A stretch of DNA of 13,356 nucleotides from Nitrospinae bacterium CG11_big_fil_rev_8_21_14_0_20_56_8 (lineage in GTDB: Bacteria > Nitrospinota > Nitrospinia > Nitrospinales > VA-1): NCBI GenBank assembly GCA_002796165.1, contig PCWF01000111.1, positions 1-13,356 of the forward strand. The letters are read 5' to 3'. Every line of letters begins with the position of its first letter. The stretch's first letter is position 1. The notes under the pieces are model-generated. The model had not been told where the DNA came from. It did not search any database and saw only the letters and a program-made list of their open reading frames with translations. Below are positions 1-5,104 of this stretch, one piece after another. The translations under genes and the position numbers were made by a program.

Positions 1-865
1 CACCTTCATCGCCGCGGCCTTGTTCTTGTGCTGGGACCGTTCGTTCTGGCATTGCACCACGATGCCGGTGGGGACGTGCGTGATGCGCACCGCGGAGTCG
101 GTGGTGTTGACCCCCTGCCCGCCCGGCCCCGAGGCACGGTACACGTCGATCTTGAGGTCGTCTTCGCGGATTTCCACTTCGATGTCTTCCTCGACCTCGG
201 GATACACGAATACCGACGCGAAGGAGGTATGCCGCCGCTTGTTGGCATCGTAGGGAGAAATGCGCACCAGCCGGTGAACGCCGATCTCCGCCTTCAGGTA
301 GCCGTACGCGTATTCCCCGGTGAACAGAACGGTGGCGCTTTTGATTCCCGCCTCTTCGCCGTACTGCATGTCCAGCACCTCGGTTTTATACCCGCTCTTG
401 TCGCCCCAGCGCAGATACATCCGCAGGAGCATCTGCGACCAATCCTGCGATTCCGTTCCCCCGGCACCCGAATTGATGGCCAGATACGCGCTGTTGAAAT
501 CGCTGTCGCCGGAGAGCATCGCCTTCAACTCGGCTCCCGACAGCTCGCTTTCCAAAGATTCAAGGGACGACTTGATCTCCTCAACGAGGGAGGCATCTTC
601 CTCTTCCTCGCAAAGTTCCATCATGACGCCTACATCTTCGCAATTTTTGTTGAGTTTTTTCCAAAGGTCCACAGCACGCTGGAGTCCGGCCCGTTTTTGC
701 AGGGTCTTCTGGGCCGATTCATTATCGCTCCAGAAACCGGGCTGGGTGCTGATCTGGTCGAGGCCTTCAATTTCTTTCAGTTTGCTGTCGACGTCAAAGA
801 TAACCTCGAAGTCGGTCGATCCTGCGTTTCAGGTCTTCGTAATCTCTGCCGTAATCGTCCAGCAT
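1..865 (-). CDS. prfB: Peptide chain release factor 2 (RF2), 3' end outside window
   Basis: RF2 reads UGA and UAA stop codons and triggers hydrolysis of peptidyl-tRNA on the ribosome. The frame starts at ATG 865-863, with AAGGAG at 874-879, 8 nt upstream. It meets an in-frame TGA as codon 24 and continues in the +1 frame to the window edge, giving 288 residues; the usual length is about 365, so roughly 75 C-terminal residues lie outside. The domain-3 GGQ catalytic motif is at residues 248-250 (nt 115-123), within the stretch ASGPGGQGVN. The codon-recognition tripeptide reads SPY at 203-205, where most RF2 proteins have SPF. The stretch INSGAGGTESQDW is typical of the family. It is transcribed away from the radical SAM gene. 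Identification is secure; with the frameshift intact it is not a pseudogene. Confidence 0.97.
794..808 (-). promoter_or_regulatory. prfB: prfB programmed +1 ribosomal frameshift site
   Basis: Reading the minus strand, codons 20-24 are CGA GGT TAT CTT TGA, followed by C. CTT TGA C is the classic RF2 slip site: the tRNA-Leu on CTT (797-799) shifts +1 past the TGA (794-796) and translation resumes at GAC. The internal Shine-Dalgarno-like stimulator is GAGGT, three bases before CTT, the spacing seen in Escherichia coli, although the core is weaker than AGGGGG. The family's known autoregulation applies: low RF2 slows termination at TGA and so favours the shift. Confidence 0.95.
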
Positions 866-906
866 ATCTTCAACTCCTTGATTGGGGAAATTCCAATAAT
901 CCGTTC

Positions 907-935
907 ATTGTCTCCAATTCCCCTGGGGAAAGCAA
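907..935 (-). promoter_or_regulatory. Candidate sigma-70 promoter of prfB
   Basis: On the minus strand, TTGCTT (930-935) is followed after 17 bases by GACAAT (907-912). Each box matches the consensus only partly, but the spacing is ideal and the position, about 40 nt upstream of the prfB start, is right. A palindrome lies in the spacer (see the separate entry). Prediction only. Confidence 0.4.
918..930. repeat. 13-bp inverted repeat inside the prfB promoter spacer
   Basis: TTCCCC and GGGGAA form a perfect 6-bp inverted repeat around a single central T. It sits between the candidate -35 and -10 boxes of prfB and overlaps the -35 box by one base, where a repressor operator would lie. No known regulator motif is recognised. 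Confidence 0.4.
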
Positions 936-962
936 GCCTTGCCGCCCTCCCGGTCGCCAAAA

Positions 963-996
963 ATGAGGGGCGATTCCTCATCATTTGGTCTAAAAT
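963..996 (+). promoter_or_regulatory. Small hairpin and -10-like box upstream of the radical SAM gene
   Basis: ATGAGG (963-968) and CCTCAT (976-981) can pair around a 7-base loop. TAAAAT (991-996) resembles a -10 box and lies about 40 nt before the start at 1035, but no credible -35 box is found 15-18 bases upstream. The divergent prfB-radical SAM gap (866-1034) must hold a promoter for the rightward pair unless they are read from elsewhere; this is only the best candidate. Confidence 0.2.
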
Positions 997-1034
997 GTCC
1001 GATAACGAAGAGAAATTATTTTTCTCCCCACTTC

Positions 1035-2222
1035 ATGAATTCCGCCGATCCCACAGTCATTGAACCCGCCGCGCCCACTCCGGAGTCAAACCCAGTTCCC
1101 GGCGCCCTGAACCCGGGTCCGGGAGGGTCCTGGAACGCGGAGATCAAATCCTGGATCAAGCGGCTTCCCTTTTTCCCGGCGCTGGACTTTTACCGGCGAA
1201 AAGCGCTCGACTCGCCTCTATTCGATTTCAGGACCCGGACCCTGGCGCGTACGCTGGAAGACTGGCCCCGCGCCTTGCTGATCGACATCACCAACCGGTG
1301 CAACGCAAAATGCGTCTGGTGCCCCAATCCCGATCTCACCCACCTGGGGGCGATGGACATGGATCTCTACCGGAAACTGATCGACGATTACGGTCCCCGG
1401 GGCGGCGTGGTCACCTTTGGAACCTTCGGCGAACCGCTCATGGACAAGCATATGCGCGAGCGGGTCGAATACCTGGTCCGGTACCCGCGCATTCAAAAAA
1501 TCGAGATTCTCACCAACGCCTTCTTCCTCAACTCCAAAATCGTCCCGGTCCTTCTCGGCCACTCGGTGGGGGTGGACATCAGCCTCGACGAGCTGGATCC
1601 GAAAACTTTCGAGGACGTGAAACAAATGAGTTTCGAGGTGGTGCGGGGAAATATCCTGGCGTTTCTTGCCGCCAACGACCGGCACCCCAGGCCGGTTCCG
1701 GTCAACATTCGCATCAAAACCCTGAAGCCGGTCGAGGAGACACTCCAAAACCCGTTCTTTCAATCGATCACCGGGCACGCCTGCAATATCGTGCTCAATT
1801 CGATCGACGACAACATCATCTCCAACTGGGCGGGTGTATTCGACAAGTCCCGATTTCTCGACCAATACAAAGTCCGCCGCAGTACGGCGGGCCGGTACAC
1901 GCACAAGCGGTTCAACCAGGAAAACCCCGCCCCCTGTACCCAGCTCTGGAAATGGATGGTCGTCTACTGGGACGGAAGCGTGGTTCTCTGCTGTGCCGAC
2001 ATGTTTTCCCAGCATGTCGTGGGAAACGTGAAGGAAAACTCGATCGGGGAAATCTGGAACGGCCCCGAATTCCGTTCCCTGAGGCAGTCCATGGAACAAC
2101 GGAAGAGGTTCGAGACCCCCCTGTGTCAAAACTGCGATATTCACCTGAGCTGGCACAATCTGCACGACTACTACGATGGAGACGGCCGATTCCGTTCCGA
2201 CCGTCCTTTCATCATGGGATGA
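1035..2222 (+). CDS. Radical SAM protein with partial SPASM domain
   Basis: A 395-residue enzyme predicted to cleave S-adenosylmethionine at a [4Fe-4S] cluster to start a radical reaction; the substrate is unknown. The cluster motif is C89-x3-C93-x2-C96 (RCNAKCVWC). A glycine-rich FGEP at 131-134 follows the first strands of the TIM-barrel fold. The C-terminal part has SPASM features: C301, then G314-x4-C319, a second Cys at 320, a GNV...IGEIWNG block at 330-343, and C364-x2-C367. The last CX5CX3C part of the full seven-Cys motif is missing, so perhaps only one auxiliary cluster binds. Residues 11-31 are a Pro/Gly-rich, probably disordered segment. The ATG at 1035 was chosen; an upstream ATG at 939 would add 32 unlikely residues reaching into the prfB-side promoter region. 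No strong ribosome binding site is visible. Its stop overlaps the next start. Confidence 0.9.
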   Translation: MNSADPTVIEPAAPTPESNPVPGALNPGPGGSWNAEIKSWIKRLPFFPALDFYRRKALDSPLFDFRTRTLARTLEDWPRALLIDITNRCNAKCVWCPNPDLTHLGAMDMDLYRKLIDDYGPRGGVVTFGTFGEPLMDKHMRERVEYLVRYPRIQKIEILTNAFFLNSKIVPVLLGHSVGVDISLDELDPKTFEDVKQMSFEVVRGNILAFLAANDRHPRPVPVNIRIKTLKPVEETLQNPFFQSITGHACNIVLNSIDDNIISNWAGVFDKSRFLDQYKVRRSTAGRYTHKRFNQENPAPCTQLWKWMVVYWDGSVVLCCADMFSQHVVGNVKENSIGEIWNGPEFRSLRQSMEQRKRFETPLCQNCDIHLSWHNLHDYYDGDGRFRSDRPFIMG

Positions 2223-3220
2223 GAGATCCGGTGAACGTTACAGACATGACGGCGGGCTCCCTCTTTCTTCACCCCCCCGCGCTGGACCTTTCGATCATCA
2301 TCGTCAGTTTCAACACCCGCGACATCCTGATCCAATGCGTGGAATCCGTCACAACCCAGGGACCCGATCCCGCCCGGGAGGCGTGGGTGGTGGACAACGG
2401 TTCCGATGACGGTAGCGCCGAGGCGGTCCGCCAGCGGTTTCCCGGCGTTCACCGGATCGAAAACCGGGAGAACCGGGGATTTTCCGCCGCCCTCAACCAG
2501 GCCATTCCCCAATGCCGAGGCAAGTACCTTCTCTTTCTCAACAGCGACACGCGCGTCCCCGAAGGCTCGCTTCTCGGCATGATCCGGTTTCTGAATGTCC
2601 ATCCGGAATATTCCATTCTCAGTCCGCAGATCCTTGACGAACGCAACCGGCCCTGCCCGATGCGGCTATGGGAAGACTGCCCGCGCGACGCCTGGCTCAA
2701 GATTCTTGGCCTGTACGATTCCGAACGCGAACGGGACCGCATGCCTTCCGATGCCTCCCCGCGTGAGGTTGAAGCCGTCGGTGGATCCTGCATGATGGTC
2801 CGGCGGGATTTACTGGAACGGATCGGGATCCTGGATGAAGGCCACTTTCTCTATAATGAGGAGGACGACCTCTGCCGCCGGGCGCGGAAGGCGGGATTTA
2901 AAATCTGTTATTTTCCCGAAGCCTCGATCGTGCATCTCCTGGGACGGAGTACCCACCAGCCGGAGGCCCGGGAGAGGGTCATCCTGGAAACCTACAGAAG
3001 CAACCTGTATTTTTATTCGAAATACTATTCCCCGGCATGGAACCTGGCGCTCCGCTGGACCTACCGCGCGGCCTTCGTTCTGGGAATGCTTCGTTCCCTG
3101 TTCCGGTCGTGGACCGGAACCGCCCGGCCTGGAGCCGACGACTCCGCCGCGCTTCGCCTGCGCCTCTTTTTCATGAAAGTTCCCCGGGCGGGAAAACCCA
3201 CCCACCCCGGTAAGGGCTGA
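2219..3220 (+). CDS. Family 2 glycosyltransferase (WbbL/rhamnosyltransferase-like)
   Basis: A 333-residue GT-A fold enzyme expected to transfer a nucleotide-activated sugar in the cytoplasm. Visible motifs are the strand LSIIIVSFNT (24-33), VDNGSDDGS (58-66), the metal-binding NSD at 108-110 in place of DxD, GGSCMMVRRDLL (188-199) and the acceptor-side EEDDLCRRA (214-222). Together these fit the WbbL/rhamnosyltransferase branch of GT2. A hydrophobic C-terminal stretch near 277-295 may bind the membrane. The ATG at 2219 overlaps the preceding TGA as ATGA, which suggests translational coupling with the radical SAM protein. GTG at 2231 and ATG at 2246 are alternatives that keep the whole fold. 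The sugar and acceptor cannot be told from sequence. It is the last gene of this rightward pair and faces the porin gene convergently. Confidence 0.9.
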   Translation: MRDPVNVTDMTAGSLFLHPPALDLSIIIVSFNTRDILIQCVESVTTQGPDPAREAWVVDNGSDDGSAEAVRQRFPGVHRIENRENRGFSAALNQAIPQCRGKYLLFLNSDTRVPEGSLLGMIRFLNVHPEYSILSPQILDERNRPCPMRLWEDCPRDAWLKILGLYDSERERDRMPSDASPREVEAVGGSCMMVRRDLLERIGILDEGHFLYNEEDDLCRRARKAGFKICYFPEASIVHLLGRSTHQPEARERVILETYRSNLYFYSKYYSPAWNLALRWTYRAAFVLGMLRSLFRSWTGTARPGADDSAALRLRLFFMKVPRAGKPTHPGKG

Positions 3221-3287
3221 GAAAAATTTTCAGCGACGCTTTTATGTTCCCGCGCAGGGAAACCGTGTCATGTTTCCCCCATGAAAA
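3221..3287. terminator. Hairpins between convergent genes, possible bidirectional terminator
   Basis: Directly after the glycosyltransferase stop, a GCTGAG...CAGC imperfect inverted repeat surrounds an A/T core. Further on, GGGAAAC (3257-3263) and GTTTCCC (3272-3278) form a perfect 7-bp stem with an 8-base loop. The gap separates two convergent genes, where termination from both sides is expected. No T-tract follows the stems on either strand, so this is not a canonical intrinsic terminator. Confidence 0.4.
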
Positions 3288-4589
3288 TCAAAATTCCACC
3301 TGGAACCGCATTTGATAGACGTTCACCTCCCCTCCGTCCCCCCCGGTTCCCCGGATCATGTCGCCATTGGCGTAATTAAAAGTCAGCCGGGTCATCGGGT
3401 TCAAATACCAATTAATCCCAAAGGTAACGTTTTCCTCTTCGCCGCCACGGGTGGTTCCTCCATTGAGGTCGACGCGGGAATACCTCGCGGCCAATTGCCA
3501 GGCTCCCCAGCCCTCGCCATCGAACGCGTTTGCCCGCGGCGAAATTCTTCCGAAGATCCCTCCGGATTTATTGTAATTGAGGTGCTCACCGGTCAGGAAC
3601 CATCCCCCTTCAACATAAAATCCATACAGGTCGGAATCGAGCGCCGGTTCCGGACGGTCCAGGTGCGCCGCAGTCACTTCTCCCTGCAGGTTAAATGCGT
3701 CCCAAACGAGAGCCGATTCGAAATTGTATTTGGTTATGGTTTTAACCCGGAGGGTTCCCGTATCCAGGGTGCTGGCGAGTGAAAGGTTGGATTCCGGTTT
3801 GGAACTTAATCGGGCCGTTCCCGTTTCCGAGATTTCGTTGAAACTGAATGCGGCTCCAAAATGGAGTAAACGGCCACCCTTGTCTTCATACCACGGAAGC
3901 CCGGTCAGCCGTCCCGTAACGCTGAACCCCTCGTTATCCTGAATCCGGGGGGAGTTGTCGCCGGTGGGACGAAAAATTCCCAAGGCCCACGTCATCCTTT
4001 GATTCAATTCATGATTGAAAATTCCAAACCCAAGATTTCGGCCCTGGCCGAAGACGTTCATTAGGGATCGTTCCGTGAAGGTGATGTATTTGGCGCTTGT
4101 CAGGAATTCCAGCGAAAACGGTTCCTTGAAATGTCCCACCTGGAAATTTCCCCCGCCCGGAATTTTGATAAAACGCAAATACACGTCGTTGAAAGCCGTT
4201 TGCCCGGCGAAATCATATTGCGCCCTAAACAAGATCCGCCCGTATAAAAGGCCGGTCAGGAAAACCCGGGCCCTGCGGAACTCGGCCCCGTTTTCAGGTT
4301 TGCCAAAAGCCCGGTCGAACGCATCATTCCCCTCCAATTGGGCGAAGTCGGCCTGAATGCGGCCGCCGATCTGAAACTTGAAATTTCGGTCGCGGGTTTT
4401 CATCTTGAACCCTTTGTCGTAATAAACCTTCATCTCGCGGTTATCGTTCTCCAACGTTTTTTCGAGGATCTCCACGCGGCGCTCAAGATCAAGACTTCCA
4501 CCGGCCGCAAAGGACACCGGAGCATGAAGGACAAAGAGCATGACCGGGAAAAGCAAACCCGTCGACCTCAGACTGAACATTTTTCTCAT
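3288..4589 (-). CDS. Phosphate-selective-type anion porin (OprO/OprP family)
   Basis: A 433-residue outer-membrane beta-barrel porin. The start at 4589 gives a clean signal peptide (residues 1-28/29, RKMFSLRSTG then a hydrophobic core, ending SFAA), and TGAGGT lies 5 nt before this ATG. ATGs at 4631 and 4601 would place extra residues before the signal. A short heptad-like segment (33-47) follows, as in many porins of this family. The block GHFKEPFSLE...TSAKYITFTERS (152-175) and the late segment AWQLAARYS with WYLNP are family hallmarks. The chain ends in Phe, as barrel proteins recognised by the BAM machinery do. The family is best known for phosphate or polyphosphate uptake, but here the promoter carries ModE-like rather than Pho-box sites, so the anion may be molybdate or tungstate (inference). 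Transcribed alone, divergent from the large operon. Confidence 0.9.
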   Translation of the reverse strand: MRKMFSLRSTGLLFPVMLFVLHAPVSFAAGGSLDLERRVEILEKTLENDNREMKVYYDKGFKMKTRDRNFKFQIGGRIQADFAQLEGNDAFDRAFGKPENGAEFRRARVFLTGLLYGRILFRAQYDFAGQTAFNDVYLRFIKIPGGGNFQVGHFKEPFSLEFLTSAKYITFTERSLMNVFGQGRNLGFGIFNHELNQRMTWALGIFRPTGDNSPRIQDNEGFSVTGRLTGLPWYEDKGGRLLHFGAAFSFNEISETGTARLSSKPESNLSLASTLDTGTLRVKTITKYNFESALVWDAFNLQGEVTAAHLDRPEPALDSDLYGFYVEGGWFLTGEHLNYNKSGGIFGRISPRANAFDGEGWGAWQLAARYSRVDLNGGTTRGGEEENVTFGINWYLNPMTRLTFNYANGDMIRGTGGDGGEVNVYQMRFQVEF

Positions 4590-4656
4590 TCCGAACCTCA
4601 TTCCATAAAAGGAGGCACGCGCATATCTCAATCGGCCCCGGACCCCAAGATTGCTT

Positions 4657-4680
4657 CGTTATATACACAAGAATATAACG
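4657..4680. promoter_or_regulatory. ModE-like (molybdate-responsive) box 1
   Basis: The palindrome is CGTTATATA, six bases, then AATATAACG. From memory, the known ModE/Mo-box pattern is CGnTATATA-N6-TATATAnCG; this site fits both half-sites with one mismatch and has the exact N6 spacing. It lies just downstream of the predicted porin transcription start, a repressing position. Five bases separate it from box 2. Confidence 0.65.
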
Positions 4681-4685
4681 CATAG

Positions 4686-4709
4686 CGTTGTATATTACTA
4701 TATATAACG
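4686..4709. promoter_or_regulatory. ModE-like (molybdate-responsive) box 2
   Basis: The palindrome is CGTTGTATA, six bases, then TATATAACG: one half-site is perfect and the other has a single A-to-G change. It overlaps the predicted -10 box and spacer of the porin promoter. The outer arms of boxes 1 and 2 (4655-4665 and 4701-4711) also form a perfect 11-bp inverted repeat with each other. Bound ModE here should block RNA polymerase. Confidence 0.65.
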
Positions 4710-4719
4710 AAACGGTCAA
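4692..4719 (-). promoter_or_regulatory. Predicted sigma-70 promoter of the porin gene
   Basis: On the minus strand, TTGACC (4714-4719) is followed after 16 bases by TAATAT (4692-4697). This would start transcription near 4685 and give a leader of about 95 nt. The -10 box lies wholly inside ModE-like box 2. Several other AT-rich -10 candidates exist in this stretch, so the exact register is uncertain. Confidence 0.5.
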
Positions 4720-4843
4720 GGAAATTTTCAGGGCTGGCCCGTGCCCGCAAATCACAATTTGAAACCCCTCTCCCCGGATTCCGAAGTGCGCGCGAGTTAC
4801 CCGCATTCCACTCTGGAGAAGGCCCTCTCCCCCCCGGTATGCG

Positions 4844-4872
4844 TTGACGGTCGCCCCGCCATGTCTTATACT
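4844..4872 (+). promoter_or_regulatory. Near-consensus sigma-70 promoter facing the GT-C operon
   Basis: TTGACG (4844-4849), a 17-base spacer and TATACT (4867-4872) match the consensus at five of six positions in each box with ideal spacing. The predicted start near 4879 leaves a leader of about 225 nt before the gene at 5105. The stretch 4720-4843 between the two promoters shows only small inverted repeats (4748-4761 and 4815-4830) and no gene that I can support. Confidence 0.55.
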
Positions 4873-4878
4873 TTGCCC

Positions 4879-5104
4879 AGCGAGTCGATCCGGCGAGAGT
4901 GCTCCCCGGCATTTTCGGTCCCGCCCTAAAGAAGTCGTTCGACTTTTCCGATCAGTATGATTCAGACCATTTTTTTCAGGGCGCCTCTGACCATCCATGA
5001 TGTTGCGCTTGGCCCATTGGCTGGCCCGAATGAACCCAAAGGGTCGGATCCTGGCTTCCGGTGATTTTTAGAGGTCCTCTTTATTCCGGCCGCAAAGCGG
5101 CTCG
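4879..5104 (+). other. Long untranslated leader of the GT-C operon
   Basis: About 225 nt with no supported gene. It holds AAGTCG-TT-CGACTT (4932-4945), a run of seven T at 4970-4976, the palindrome AGAGG-T-CCTCT (5070-5080), and a perfect hairpin GCCGC-AAA-GCGGC (5089-5101) ending three bases before the start codon. No Shine-Dalgarno sequence is visible; the last hairpin occupies the place where one would be. I do not recognise a known riboswitch class. Confidence 0.35.

Noticed and set aside
794..796. In-frame TGA at codon 24 of prfB as evidence of a pseudogene
   Set aside because: It sits in the conserved RF2 frameshift site and the +1 frame continues as a perfect RF2 sequence.
28..966. 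Long open frame on the plus strand opposite prfB
   Set aside because: It is antisense to a clearly conserved gene, has no family resemblance and is a by-product of GC-rich codon use. The same holds for antisense frames at 1218-2165, 5546-7075, 7241-8314, 8681-10390 and 10641-11546.
939..1034. Upstream ATG at 939 as the start of the radical SAM gene
   Set aside because: The added residues have no domain character and would be translated from the divergent promoter region and its inverted repeats.
1298..2218. N-terminal extension of the first glycosyltransferase frame back to 1298
   Set aside because: The extension runs out of frame through the conserved radical SAM gene and reads as Arg/Pro-rich nonsense; the GT2 fold begins after 2219.
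4657..4709. Pho box or ArsR/SmtB operator reading of the porin-promoter repeats
   Set aside because: Pho boxes are direct repeats of CTGTCAT-type units, which are absent. ArsR-type sites are shorter-spaced palindromes; the CGTTATATA half-site with N6 spacing fits ModE better.
4741..4929. 62-codon GTG-started frame in the divergent intergenic region
   Set aside because: No ribosome binding site, no recognisable composition, and it spans the near-consensus promoter at 4844-4872.
4957..5064. 35-codon frame beginning MIQTIFFRAP in the operon leader, considered as a leader peptide or radical SAM precursor
   Set aside because: No ribosome binding site, no core-peptide features (no Cys, no leader/core boundary) and no repeat elsewhere; not supportable from sequence alone.
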